Shown: positions 18,487 through 30,274, numbered from the stretch's first letter. The stretch: DNA of 33,933 bases from Coemansia sp. RSA 1804 (GCA_027578815.1 JANBTH010000113.1:1-33933), one strand, 5' to 3'. Numbers and translations are program-made. The notes: generated by a model not told the origin, from the letters alone.

Positions 18487-19764
18487 ATGCTTTCGTCAGC
18501 ACTAAGGACCTCGCTCCGTCGCACCGCGACTTCGCAGACATCCACGCCTGCGCGTGCGCTTGCGACGTGGGCGCAGATCGAGATGGGACCGCCCGACGCG
18601 ATTCTGGGCATCACCGAGGCCTTCAAGCGCGACGGCGATGCGCGCAAGATGAACCTTGGCGTTGGCGCCTACCGCACCGACGAAGGCAAGCCGTATGTGC
18701 TGGGCGCAGTGCGCAAGGCTGAGGAAGCGCTGCTGGCAAAGCGGCTGGACAAGGAGTATCTGCCGATCACGGGTCTGGCAAAGTTCACTGGCGCAGCAGC
18801 CGAGCTTGCGTACGGCGCCGACAGCTCAGCGCTTGGGCGGGTGGCGATTACGCAGACAATCTCAGGAACCGGAGCGCTGCGTGTCGGCGGCGCGTTCCTG
18901 CAGCGGTTCTACAAGACGCAGCAGACGGTGTATCTGCCAAGTCCTAGCTGGGGCAACCACGCCGCCGTGTTCCGCGACTGCGGACTCAAGGTCGCCAACT
19001 ACCGCTACTACGACGCTGCGACGCGCGGCCTGAATCTGGGCGCCATGCTCGACGACCTCCGCGCATTGCCGCGCGGCAGCATCGTCCTGCTTCATGCGTG
19101 TGCGCACAACCCGACGGGTGTCGACCCAACGCCCGCGCAGTGGCAGCAGATCCAGAGCGTCGTTGAGGAGCGCGAACATCTGGCCTTCTTCGACATGGCG
19201 TACCAGGGCTTTGCGTCGGGCGACGCCGACCGCGATGCAGCGGCGCTCCGTGCGTTTGTGGCTGCAGGCAAAGCGCCGGTTGTGCTCTCGCAGTCGTTTG
19301 CCAAGAACATGGGCCTGTACGGCGAGCGCGTCGGCACCTTCAGCATTGTTGGCGCCGATGCCGCCGAGCGCGATCGTCTGCTGTCGCAGATCAAGATCCT
19401 TGTGCGGCCGCTGTACTCTAATCCGCCGATCAACGGCGCGCGCATTGCGTCCGAGGTGCTGAATAACGCGCCGCTGCGTACCGAGTGGCTGGGTGAGGTC
19501 AAGCAGATGGCCGACCGCATCATTGGAATGCGCACGGCGCTGCGTTCGCGTCTGGAGGAGCTCGGATCCGCGCACTCGTGGAACCACATCACCGACCAGA
19601 TCGGCATGTTCTGCTACACCGGTCTCAAGCCCGAGCAGGTCGACCGTCTTGCCAAGGACTTCCACATCTATCTGACGCGCGACGGTCGTGTGTCTGTTGC
19701 TGGCATCACCACCGCCAACGTCAACTACCTTGCCGAGTCGATCCACAGCGTTACCAAGAACTAG
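18487..19764 (+). CDS. AAT1: Aspartate aminotransferase, mitochondrial
   Basis: PLP enzyme that interconverts aspartate + 2-oxoglutarate with oxaloacetate + glutamate; in mitochondria it serves the malate-aspartate shuttle. The protein is 425 aa. Residues 1-27 are rich in Ser, Thr and Arg and lack acidic residues, like a matrix-targeting presequence; the enzyme starts at about WAQIEMGPPD. Visible active-site elements are the PLP lysine K273 in SQSFAKNMGLYGERVG, N208 in HNPTGVDPT, D236 in FFDMAYQG, W156 in PSWGNH, and R401 in DGRVSVAG. I start at ATG 18487 (context CCACCACAATG). The frame is open back to 18250, but that part is a translated CT-rich leader and would bury the presequence. Confidence 0.96.
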   Translation: MLSSALRTSLRRTATSQTSTPARALATWAQIEMGPPDAILGITEAFKRDGDARKMNLGVGAYRTDEGKPYVLGAVRKAEEALLAKRLDKEYLPITGLAKFTGAAAELAYGADSSALGRVAITQTISGTGALRVGGAFLQRFYKTQQTVYLPSPSWGNHAAVFRDCGLKVANYRYYDAATRGLNLGAMLDDLRALPRGSIVLLHACAHNPTGVDPTPAQWQQIQSVVEEREHLAFFDMAYQGFASGDADRDAAALRAFVAAGKAPVVLSQSFAKNMGLYGERVGTFSIVGADAAERDRLLSQIKILVRPLYSNPPINGARIASEVLNNAPLRTEWLGEVKQMADRIIGMRTALRSRLEELGSAHSWNHITDQIGMFCYTGLKPEQVDRLAKDFHIYLTRDGRVSVAGITTANVNYLAESIHSVTKN

Positions 19765-20391
19765 AATTAGAACTAGAAAGTCTGCTTTACCTTCCCGTGT
19801 TGTTTCTTTCTTATACAGCCTACTTATGATGGTGACATGTCAGGATTCTGATTTCGGGGGTTTGTTGGAAACCCGTCGCCTTTATAACAGATGTTTTGAA
19901 GGTCAGACACGCAAGCTAGCATTTACTAGTGACAGAGGGCAGAACAAGTGCGACTACAAACGCTGCTTGCCGTTTTTCTAGAAACATTTCATTTGAGGCC
20001 AACATGTTAAAGAAAATATCCTCGTCCAGGAAAGAAGCGGGCATAGAGCCGACGAGCGAATAGGCTGGGGATTCGTGGCAGCCGATTGCCAAATCCAAAT
20101 CCAAAGAAAAAAATCCATCCACATTGCAGTTCATTCTTACACAGTAAACAAAGTTAACGAGGGACCGCTAACTGGCTAGCATTAGCTGAACGCAGTAGAC
20201 GACGGTGCTATCATCAACTACTCCACTCACTACTCTTCGTTTCATTCTTTTCATTCATTGTTCTGCTTTTCTTTTCTTCTTCTTATCTTTATTTATCTTT
20301 ATTTCGGATCTCCTTGCGTGTCGGTATTAACTTTCTATTTTTGTGTTCCTGTCAAGCGTACTCTTTTTTTTCTTTTGGTTTGTCATCTGAA
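19765..20391. other. Intergenic region, aminotransferase to KH-protein gene
   Basis: 627 bp. The first part holds the 3' UTR of the aminotransferase. From about 20220 the plus strand becomes strongly pyrimidine-rich (TTCATTC, TTCTTCTT and TTTATC runs) up to the ATG at 20392, probably the core promoter and leader. No other gene is supported. Confidence 0.5.
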
Positions 20392-22332
20392 ATGTCGGAG
20401 CTTTCACCAGCAGCCCAGTTTGCCGCCGCCGCCGCCGCAGCAGCAGCAGCAGCAGAACCTCCAGTAGAGACTGCAGAGTCGTCCATTGGCGCCAACGCAC
20501 CTGCTGTTGACTCTGCCGACAAGCAGGCCTCCGAATTCCCGCCGGTCTCGCCGTACGCGGGGTCGGCAGTTGGCAGCTACTCCGTGTCGGCAGTCGCAGG
20601 CAGCGGGTACGCGGTCTCTGTTGGAGGTTCTGGAGCTGTGGCTGGAATGACTGCTGCTGATCTGGGGCTGGCGAGAAGCGATCTTCCGGTTGTCTCTTCT
20701 TCTTCTGCGGTTGCAAACTCCATGTTCAGCTCTGCCTCCTCCTTTGCCGCCATACCCGCTGTCTCCGCTGGGTTCAATGCCGCCGGTTTTGCTGCCGCCG
20801 CCGCCGCTGCTGCTGCTGCTGCTGTTGATAGCGGTGTGGCCGACGGCGTGGCTAGTCTGACTGTTGCCAGCCCTCCATCGCCGCCGCCCATTGATCCAGC
20901 GCCTGTTGCCGCGGATACTACTGTTGCTCCTGGGAAGAGCGCTGCCGACGAGTCCCACATGTCGGCTGCTGCCGTGTTTGAGAGCGCTGTGGACTCGGCA
21001 GTGTCCAGCGCTTTTGGCGACACCGACGATGGGGCAGCTTCTGAGGTAAATAAGAAGAATAGTAAGAAGGGGAGCGTGGCAACGCAGTCCAAGCCCAGCA
21101 GCAAGCCCATCGATCTTGCTGACGAGGAGCTGTTCCCATCGCTCAGCAGCACGGCGCCGCCAAGGGCAGCTTCTGCATCGTGGGGCGCCCGATCAACAGC
21201 AGCGGCAGCAGCAGCGCCTGCAAGCGACGGAGCACGCCCTGGTCAGGCTGGCACGCCCGGCCCACAGTCGATGGCGCAGCAGCTCAGGCTCAGCAACACC
21301 ACCGAGATCATCGACCTGCCAATGATGCAGGACTCTGTGGCCGACACTGCGCGCAAGATCATGGAGCGCACGAAGACGCGCATCGAGATCTCGCACAACA
21401 AGGTGCTGAAGACCTCGACCTACCTCGTCACCGGCAAGCCCGAGAACGTTGCGCGCGCCAAGCGTGAGGTCTGCTCTAAGCTGTCGCCGCGCGTAACGAA
21501 GGTCGTGCAGATCCCGGCGGCGGCGCGCGCACAGGTTGTTGGCGTGCGCGGCAGGAATCTCCAGACTATCCAGACGCAGACAGGCACGGTCATTGCGCTG
21601 CCAAAGGCAGGCAGCACACAGAGCGGAAGCGGGGGCGATGACGACGATGTGTTTGCGCTGGTGGACGTCAGCGTTACGGGGGACAGCGCCGGCGTGCGTG
21701 CGGCGATTGCAAAGATCGAGGAGATCGTGGACAAGCGCACGACCAAGCGCGCACTGAGGCTGGGCGACATCCCGCGCGAGGCGTTTGCGCTGCTTGTTGG
21801 CAAGAACGGCGAGACGCTGCAGGTGTTCCAGCAAGCGCATCCGGGCGTGCAGCTCCGCATTCCGGGCCCGCTTGCGCTGGGCGATGCCGCTATATGTGTG
21901 GCTGGCGAGCGCAGTGCGGTGCAGGCTGCTGCTGCTGATCTGCAGACGGCGGCGCGCACGCTGCTGGATAAGGCGCAGACGGTGACGGTTGCGATTCCCA
22001 AGCGCCAGCACCAGTTCATTGTTGGCGATGGCGGCCAGACGCTGGGCGAGATTATGCGCGCTTCCGGCTGCCACATTGGCGTGCCGCCGCCGCGCAGTGC
22101 ATCGGACCAGGTGACGGTGCGCGGACCCGAGAGCAGTCTGGTGCAGGCGCTCGGGCTGGTGATGGCGAAGGCGAACTCGATGGTCGTTGAAGCAGTCGAC
22201 CCAGCCGCGATCCACGCATACGCCCGTCCGCTGCTGTATGTGCAGCGCGCGCTGCAGTACTTCCACAGCCGCAACCGCTTCCGCCGCATCGAGAGCGAGC
22301 ACGGCGTGGTTGTGCGCGCCCCTCCGGCCAGC

Positions 22333-22386
<54 letters not shown>

Positions 22387-23397
22387 CCAGCCGCGACTCC
22401 CGCTTCAGTGCACATCGAGGTGCAGGGCAAGGATGCGCGCGCCGTAGCTGCTGCGCGCGACGCCGTCGTCGCACTGTTTGCCGCGTTCCCGCCATACCAC
22501 TTCAACAGCATCGACGTCGAGCCGCATCTGCATCCGCTGCTGGCCGGGCGCGATGGCACCAACACTGCGCGGCTGCAGACAGCGCGCTCGGTGTACACGC
22601 TCTTCCCGGGCGATGCAGCGGCAAAGGCGCCGGCGCCGCATGCGGTTCTGGTGGTCTACGAGGGCTTCAACCCAGACATCGACCGCATTGCCGACGCCGG
22701 CGCGCGCGAGGCCGCCACGCGCGACCTTCTGCGCAAAACGCTCGAGGAGTTCCGCACGGTTATCCAGAGCGACGACTCGCACGCCACGCGCGTGGCCAGG
22801 GTCCCGCCGGCCCTGCAGGTCGTGCTGGCCCGTGCGCCCGAGCTTGCGCAGCTGCTGGAGGCGGCCGATGCGCGCGATGCGGTGGTGCGGTTTGGCGCGG
22901 CAGCTCTGGCGCAGGAGCAGGCGCAGGCTGCGCCCGAGAGCACGCGCACGGCGATGCCGCTGAGCGCGCAGCTGGACGACGATGCCGTCGAGGTGAAGGG
23001 TCTGGCGCGCTCCGTTGACGCCGTCGTGGAGGCTCTGGCAGCGCGTGTGCGCGACCACGAGGAGCAGCAGCGCCTGCGCTCGTTCTCCACCGAGGTCACT
23101 GTTCCGCAATCGCAGCTTGCGCGCGTCATCGGGCGCGGCGGCGAGAATATCCGGCGTCTGCGCGCCGCGCACGATGTCACCGTCGATGTCGCCGACGGCG
23201 CCGGCGTTGGCACTGTGCGCATCGGCGGCACGCGCGAGGGCGTTGGCGCGGCGGCTGCCGAGCTGCAGGCGCTGGTGGAGCGGATGGCGGACCAGACCGC
23301 CGACACCGTTGCGGTGCCCGCCGCCATCCACCGCGCGCTCATCGGCGCCGGCGGGCGCTACGTCAAGAAGCTGGAGGACAAGTACACNNNNNNNNNN

Positions 23398-23452
<55 letters not shown>

Positions 23453-25882
23453 CCAGCCGCGACTCCCGCTTCAGTGCACATCGAGGTGCAGGGCAAGGAT
23501 GCGCGCGCCGTAGCTGCTGCGCGCGACGCCGTCGTCGCACTGTTTGCCGCGTTCCCGCCATACCACTTCAACAGCATCGACGTCGAGCCGCATCTGCATC
23601 CGCTGCTGGCCGGGCGCGATGGCACCAACACTGCGCGGCTGCAGACAGCGCGCTCGGTGTACACGCTCTTCCCGGGCGATGCAGCGGCAAAGGCGCCGGC
23701 GCCGCATGCGGTTCTGGTGGTCTACGAGGGCTTCAACCCAGACATCGACCGCATTGCCGACGCCGGCGCGCGCGAGGCCGCCACGCGCGACCTTCTGCGC
23801 AAAACGCTCGAGGAGTTCCGCACGGTTATCCAGAGCGACGACTCGCACGCCACGCGCGTGGCCAGGGTCCCGCCGGCCCTGCAGGTCGTGCTGGCCCGTG
23901 CGCCCGAGCTTGCGCAGCTGCTGGAGGCGGCCGATGCGCGCGATGCGGTGGTGCGGTTTGGCGCGGCAGCTCTGGCGCAGGAGCAGGCGCAGGCTGCGCC
24001 CGAGAGCACGCGCACGGCGATGCCGCTGAGCGCGCAGCTGGACGACGATGCCGTCGAGGTGAAGGGTCTGGCGCGCTCCGTTGACGCCGTCGTGGAGGCT
24101 CTGGCAGCGCGTGTGCGCGACCACGAGGAGCAGCAGCGCCTGCGCTCGTTCTCCACCGAGGTCACTGTTCCGCAATCGCAGCTTGCGCGCGTCATCGGGC
24201 GCGGCGGCGAGAATATCCGGCGTCTGCGCGCCGCGCACGATGTCACCGTCGATGTCGCCGACGGCGCCGGCGTTGGCACTGTGCGCATCGGCGGCACGCG
24301 CGAGGGCGTTGGCGCGGCGGCTGCCGAGCTGCAGGCGCTGGTGGAGCGGATGGCGGACCAGACCGCCGACACCGTTGCGGTGCCCGCCGCCATCCACCGC
24401 GCGCTCATCGGCGCCGGCGGGCGCTACGTCAAGAAGCTGGAGGACAAGTACACGGTGCGCATCCAGTTCCCGTCGGCGCGGCGCGACGCCTCTGCTGCTG
24501 GCGCGGCGGCGGCCGCCGACGACGATGCGCCTGCGCTGGGCCCCGACGAGATCCGCATCCGCGGCGGGCGCGCATCCGTGGACGCAGCCAAGGCGGAGCT
24601 GCTGGAGCTGGCCGCCTACGAGGCCGAGCACAACCACACGGCGCGCTTCTCGGTGCCGGCCGACTGTCTGCCGCACATCGTCGGCCGCGCCGGCGCCAGC
24701 ATCAACGAGATCAAGGACGACAGCGACACGCGCATCAGCTTCGGCGACCCGCGCGACGGCGCCGTCGAGGCCACCGTCGTCGGCACGCGCGGCGGCGTCC
24801 GCTCTGCGCGCGAGGCCATCGAGGCCGTGGTTGCGCAGCATGCCGCGCAGGCCGACGCCGTCGTGCACGTGCCGTCGCGCCACCACCGGTTCCTGATTGG
24901 CTCGCAGGGCGCGCGCGTGCGCGAGCTTGTGCGTGCGGCCGGCGGGGACCCTGACGCCACCGCCGGCGCCCTTGCATGCCGCGTGCAGTTCCCGCGCGCA
25001 TCCGAGAAGTCCGACGAGATCCGGCTCCGCGGCGACCGCGCAGTCGTCGACGCCCTGCGCCAGCGCATCGAGCAGCTGGTGGCCGAGCGCGAGCGCATGA
25101 CCACGGTGGTTGTCAGCATCCCCGTCTCGCAGCACGCCTTCATCATCGGGCGCGGCGGCTCCGGCCTCAAGCAGCTGCAGGACGACCACGGCGTCGAGAT
25201 CCATTTCCGGTCCAAGGGCCCCGCACGAGCCGACTCCGCTGCCGACGACTCTGATGCATCGGCCGCCTCTGCTGTGCGCATCACCGGGCTCCCCGAGAAC
25301 TGCGAGGCCTGCCGGACGGCGATGCTTGCGCTGGTGCGCGACGAGGCGCGGCTGACGGTTCCGCTGGCCACGCACCAGCGTCTTGGCGGGCGCACCGGCT
25401 CGCTCTGGCGCCGGGTGCGCAACGAGTTCGATGTGCAGGTCGACGCTGCGCGGGTCGACAAGGCGCCCGCGCGTCGCGTGGACGATTCGTCTGCCGCCGA
25501 CAACGACGACGATTCTGCCGACGACGTGGTGTTCCGCGACTCCGCCGCCCGCCTCGCCGGCCTCTCCGCCGAGTGGGTGCTGCGCGGCGAGAAGGCCAGG
25601 CTGGCCGGGGCGCTTGATCTGATCAACGCGCAGATCGGCGCTGCGGGCGCTGCCAATGCGCAGCTGGTGGAGGCGCGTGTGCGTGTGGAGCAGCGGTTCC
25701 ACCGGCTGGTCATCGGCAAGCAGGGCGCCAACATCGCGCACATCCGCGACGCGTCCGGCTGCGAGATCAGCGTGCCCAAGCGCGGCAGCAGCTCGCTGTG
25801 GATCGGCGTCACCGGCGACCGTGCGGGTGCGGAGCGCGCTGTTGCGCTGATCCGCGAGAGCATCGAGGACGGGCGCGACTAG
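20392..25882 (+). CDS. SCP160: Vigilin/Scp160-type multi-KH RNA-binding protein (split by assembly gap)
   Basis: Vigilin/Scp160 proteins bind RNA and translating ribosomes at the ER and affect mRNA fate and ploidy. After an Ala/Ser/Pro-rich disordered 300 residues come about 14 KH repeats. Loops that still fit GxxG include GVRG, GKNG, GDGG, GRDG, GRGG, GAGG, GRAG, GSQG, GRGG, GRTG and GKQG; repeats 1, 5 and 7 lack a clear GxxG. As printed the frame breaks at the N gap (23388-23397). The DNA after the gap (23399-24453) repeats 22333-23387 exactly. Counting it once (1066 bases less) rejoins both parts in one frame of 1475 codons including stop, 1474 aa, somewhat longer than yeast Scp160 (about 1220) and human vigilin (about 1270). 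An 18-Ala run from a GCA repeat sits at about residues 647-665 inside repeat 5. I start at ATG 20392; the open frame upstream begins only with TTG. Confidence 0.93.
22333..22386 (+). repeat. (GCA)18 repeat encoding poly-alanine
   Basis: Eighteen perfect GCA codons encode Ala within the fifth KH-like repeat. The second contig begins inside the same tract at 23398. Confidence 0.95.
22333..23387 (+). repeat. First copy of the 1055-bp contig overlap
   Basis: Matches 23399-24453 at a constant offset of 1066. It ends exactly at the first N. This is almost certainly the same genomic DNA assembled twice. Confidence 0.93.
23388..23397. other. Assembly gap, 10 Ns
   Basis: Ten Ns join a contig ending within the KH gene to one starting inside its GCA tract. 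A gap of fixed small size usually marks unknown length; here the true distance is negative. Confidence 0.98.
23399..24453 (+). repeat. Second copy of the 1055-bp contig overlap
   Basis: Matches 22333-23387, including the same 18 GCA units. The extra base A at 23398 continues the repeat phase, where the first contig has C at 22332. The second contig's tract may therefore be longer than 18 units. Confidence 0.93.
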
Positions 25883-25998
25883 AGGGGGTCTCTCTGGCCA
25901 GGTGTGCTCGAGGGCCAGCAGCATTCTATACTATACTATTTTCATTAAATTTCGGCTCACGCAGACGACAACACTAGACTAGCAACAAGAAAGGGCGG

Positions 25999-28900
25999 CT
26001 AGATGGCGGTGGCCGAAGGAGCATCGCCATCGCCATCGCCATCGCAATCGCCATCGCCGTCAGCACCAGCACCAGCACCAGCACCAGCATTCGCGGTGTG
26101 GGCAGAGCGCCTGGGCGGCTGCAGCCTGAAGATGGCAATGTCGGCGTCGGGCTTGACGCTCATGTCCTGCGGGGTGATCAGAATGAACTGCGTGTCGCCC
26201 TTGAGGCGCGCGCTGTCGACCATCATGCGCATCGTGATCTTGCGGAACGCCGCATCCATGAAGACGTCGAACTCGTCGAGCGCGCGCACCGGGCAGTTCA
26301 TCGTCTCCCACAGCGACAGCAGCAGGCAGATCGTGGTGAACGACTTTTCGCCGCCCGACAGCGACTTCGTGTCCTTGCGCTGGTAGCCGCCGCCGCCGCC
26401 GCCGCCGCCGTCCTGCCTCTGCTGCTGCTGCGACGATGCTGCCGCTCCCGTGCGCTGGTTGACCAGATCCTGGTCGGTCTGCACCTTCGGCACCAGCGTG
26501 TTCTGCGAGTGGTCGAACTCCAGCTTCCCGGTGTATCCGCGCTGGTACAGGTGCCTGGTGAAGTGCAGCTTGGTGCGCACCGTCATCGAGTCGCGGAACT
26601 GCGTCCACTTGCGCAGCCGCTGCTGGTGCGCCGTCTTCAGCAGCGCAACCAGCCGCGACGTGGTGCGCAGGTCGTCCTTGGCCCTCGCGTACTCGCGGAT
26701 GTACGTCTGCGCCCGCTCCGCAACCTCGCCCAGCGACATGCTGCTCGACCGCTCGATCTCCTCCAGCCGCGCGCGGCACTCGCTGAGCATCCGGTCCAGC
26801 TCCGCCGGCGTGTGCGCCGACTCCACGCGCGCGGCGCTCACCTTGCGCGCATCCGCCTCGGTCTCGCCCGCCCTGGCCGCCAGCTCGCGCCGCTGCGTCT
26901 CGAGCTGCCGGATCCGCTCGCGCATCCCCGCCTTCTTGGCGTTCCAGTAGTCGATGTTGTTCATGTGGCGCTGGCACTTGGTAGCCATGTTCTCCGCGTC
27001 GCGCTGCAGCCTCTCGGCCGCGTCCCGCACCGCCGCAATCTTGTCCTCGATCAGCGCAATGCTGCCGTCCACCTCCTCCAGCTCCTCCTCCTTCAGCCGC
27101 TGCTGCGAGTGGTGGTCGCGGAACTGCACCGCAATCGACTCCATCTGCGCCGCGAGCGCCTCCAGCTCCGACTGCAGCGCCGCAATCCGCACCGGCCGGT
27201 TGCTGTTCATCTGGTCCTTCAGGTCCTGGATGTCCGCGTCCGCCTTGCTGATGCGCCGCTTGCTCTGCCGGATGTCCTCGCTCGCGCGCTGGTGCCTGCG
27301 CTGCTGCTCCTCGATCTCGCTGCTCGCCTTGCGGTGCTCGGCCTCGGCCGCCGCGCGCGCGCGCGCCTTCTCCTCCAGCGCGCGCGTCTCGCGCACTATC
27401 GCCTGCCGGATGTCCTCGCCCAGACGGTTTGTCGGGCGCCCCATGTGGATTGCCGCCGATGCGAGGCCGCCGCTCCGCGCGCCCACGCTGTATCCGTCAA
27501 GCGTCAAGCACGCGATCACGTTGCGCGGAAACCCGCCGCTGTTCGAGGCCATGACGGCGTCGCCCGTGGCGCGCCTGTCGACCAGGATGATCTGCTCGAT
27601 CCGGTTGAGCGTGATCAGCTGGCGCTTGACCACCTCGTTGGTGAAGTCGAGGGCGCGGAGGATCGTCAGGTGCTCCGGGTCCGGCTCGCCCGCCGAATAG
27701 TCGAACAGCTCCTGGCTGCAAACCACGATCCGCGACTGGCAGCCGCAGCGGCGGAAGATGCCGTCGAGCGTTGCGCGGTCGGCGTGCGACGTCACCAGGA
27801 ATGCGTTAAGCGACTTGTCCAGCGTCGTCTCGACGATGTTGGACCACTCCCGCCTGCGCAGCTTCAGATGCATCCCGAGCGGCCCGACGGGCTCTGAGCT
27901 CTGCCACTGCGTCCGCCCGATGATGCCCAGCGCCTCGGGAACGCCCTTGCCGAACGCGCTGAGCCGGTTGGACGTCTGGCTCTCCAGGCTCTCCAGACTC
28001 GTCCTGGCCTCCCGCTCCTCGGCGCGCAGCCTGTGCACCTCGCGGTCCGCCGCGGACCGCGCTTCGCGGAGCGCGTTTGTGCGCGTCTCGGTGGCGCGCT
28101 GCTGCGTCTGGAGGGCCTCGATCGTGGCGTTCTCGCGCTCGATGGCTTCCTTCAGCTGCGCAATGGCCGCCTCGGTCCTCTCCGCGCCCTCCTGGCCCGC
28201 CGTGTCCTCGAGGCGCGCGCGCTCCGTCTCGATCTGGGTCTCCAGCGCCTCCATGCGCTCGCGCGTGCTGCGCGCCTCGGCATCCATTTCGCCCTCTGTC
28301 TGCCGGAACGCACGGAGCGCATCCCTGATGGCTGCAGCCTGCGCCTGCGGAACCGTCTTCTCCGTCTGCAGCGGACCAAGCTGCGCAAGCTGCGCCTCGG
28401 CCTGCTGCTCGATCGTCCTGGCCTCTGCCTGGATCTCATCGACTGCCTCCTGCTCCTTTGCGAGGTTCGCGTCGATCTTGCCGACCTTGGCCTCCCGCGC
28501 CTCGATGTCCTTGGCCACATCCTCCACCGCGGCCTCGGCCTCCCTCACCATCGCCCACGCCATCTGGTGGCCCAGCAGCGCCAGCCGCGCCGACAGGTCG
28601 CGCGCCTGGCGCATATCGTCGTAGTGCTGCTCCCAGCGCCTCTTCTCGGCCTTCATCTCCGGCAGGATGCTCCGCTTGTGCGCGATGCTCGTCTCGGCCT
28701 GCGTGATCGACTGCCGTATCAGCTTCAGATCTTCGCTCAGCTGCCATAGCTGCGTGCCCTTCAGGAAGAACCCATACAGCTTGTCGGGGCTGGTGTTTCC
28801 CAGAAACTCCCGCGCCGCGTCCTGCGAAAGCATGTTGATTGGGTTGCTGACCTGGATGGCCATGTAGTCGGTGATGCTGGCTACATCGTCCCTTCGCCTC

Positions 28901-29690
28901 GACACCACCTCCCCCGTGCGTCCGTTCTTGATCTTGTACTGCGAGGTGACGCTCCCGGTGCCGTGGATCTGCCGCTCAATGACGATTGAGTCGCCATAGG
29001 CGTCGGGCTTGTACGCGTCGGGGCCGCGGTTGCGCAGTCGCGCGCGGATGATAGCCCGCGACTGGCCGGCCCGGATAAACCCGCGGAGATTGGTGGCCCG
29101 GTTCGTGGAACTTGCGCTCCCGCCCAGCGCAATAATCAGACCCGTCAGGATTGCGCTCTTGCCGCTCCCGTTCTGGCCTGTTATAAAGTTCACCTTGGAG
29201 CAGAGGTTGACTACCGCGCGCTCGTGGCACATGAAGTCTATTATCTCCACCGTCTCCACCACGCCCATGTCGGGCTCTGCTGCGCATTCCTGCGCAGCGC
29301 TGGCGGCCTGTCTGCCCCGGATGCGGGTGACGTTTGTCCGTCCGGTGGCCGACTGTCCGTTGACCGGCGCCGTGCTGCTTGCTTCGTTGGTCCCGTTGCC
29401 GCTGTTCTCCTTGGCGGGCTCCTCCGCGCTGTAGTCGGCCATTGGGCTCTGCACGAGGCGGCTGCGCTTGTCCTAATTCAGACAACAATAAAAGGGAGAA
29501 TGAATAATAAACATTTTCTTTCGTATTATTACATTCGGGATCTCTTCCCCTCTTTCACTTTATGTTTGTTCGCTCATGCACAAGCATAATGGGTAGCACT
29601 AAGCCAATTTGCTTTACTTACTTTGGTCGGTCCATTGCCAGCTGCCGAGGAGTCCTCGCCAAGTGCGTGCTTCAGCCGCGGTTTGGCCAT
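25999..29690 (-). CDS. SMC6: SMC6, structural maintenance of chromosomes protein 6 (two exons)
   Basis: ATPase of the Smc5/6 complex in homologous recombination repair and replication-fork handling. Exon 1 is 29622-29690 (23 codons, MAKPRLKHALGED…), then a 149-nt intron with a GTAAGT donor, then exon 2 25999-29472; both junctions are phase 0. Total is 1180 aa. Walker A GQNGSGKS lies at about 122-129. Long coiled coils flank a hinge. The signature SLSGGEKSFTTICLLLSLWE and Walker B PVRALDEFDVFMDA are near the C-terminus. Just before the signature is an insert of about 25-30 residues with Gln and Gly runs. The tail is a GA/GD-rich repeat from hexanucleotide microsatellites. The exon-2 frame also has an ATG at 29442, but exon 1 gives the better model. 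The gene is convergent with the KH gene, 116 bp between stops. Confidence 0.94.
26021..26084. repeat. Hexanucleotide microsatellites in the SMC6 tail
   Basis: ATCGCC-type units are followed by AGCACC units on the plus strand. In SMC6 they encode the Gly-Ala then Gly-Asp repeats of the last 30 or so residues. Confidence 0.8.
29473..29621 (-). other. SMC6 intron, 149 nt, phase 0
   Basis: Donor GTAAGT reads down from 29621 and the acceptor is TTAG at 29473-29476. Exon 1 has exactly 23 codons, and the exon-2 frame is open from the first base after the acceptor. Confidence 0.8.
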
Positions 29691-30274
29691 TGTTTTGTTT
29701 CCTCGTGAGACTACTCCTCGCTACTGTCTGCCTGTTCTGTGTCGCCCCCTGGTCGCTGGCGAAAAAGGCTAGTGAGTGTATAAGAAAGAACAGCGTACAG
29801 TCAGAAGAGAAGGGGTGGCTACTAACTGGTGCTGGGCCCCTTTTGAAGGACAGCTATAACAAGAGCAAGAGAGAGAAAATTGGAAACCCCAATGAAACGT
29901 AATTTACTGAATACACAAATATATAAAACACAACAAAACAAAAAAAGTGAGAAATACCCACCGTGTATGCCCCGCGCTTAGTTAGCGAATGGGGTGTGTT
30001 TTTTTATTTCACGCTGGTTTATGCTAGAGCAAGGAGAAGAAAAAAACTTTTTTTTTTTTTTTTTTGCTGGGCACAACGCAAACATTTTCAATTTCATTCT
30101 TTGCAGAATATATACTGACTGGTTATATATCTTTCACTTTCGCTTTGTCACTTCAACTAGTACTTTTCTGCTCGCCCATTTGCCTTTTTTCCATTACCGG
30201 CACTTGGCACCCATCTACATTTGTCTAGCGTTCAGCAAGAGGGTCAAAAGCTTCCCAGTACGCGCGTGTATTCA
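29691..30274. promoter_or_regulatory. Divergent promoter of SMC6 and YVH1
   Basis: 584 bp between two divergent ATGs. It has a T17-type homopolymer near 30048-30065, a TATATA near 30111-30116 (about 160 bp before the YVH1 ATG), and a pyrimidine-rich stretch at about 30160-30220. Confidence 0.45.

Noticed and set aside
22333..24453. True tandem duplication of KH domains
   Set aside because: The copies match base for base, the first ends at the N run, and removing one restores the frame. An assembly overlap explains all three.
23471..25924. 817-codon open frame antisense to the KH gene, and a similar 599-codon one antisense to SMC6 (26098-27897)
   Set aside because: Both lack domains and arise from strong third-position GC bias of the sense genes.
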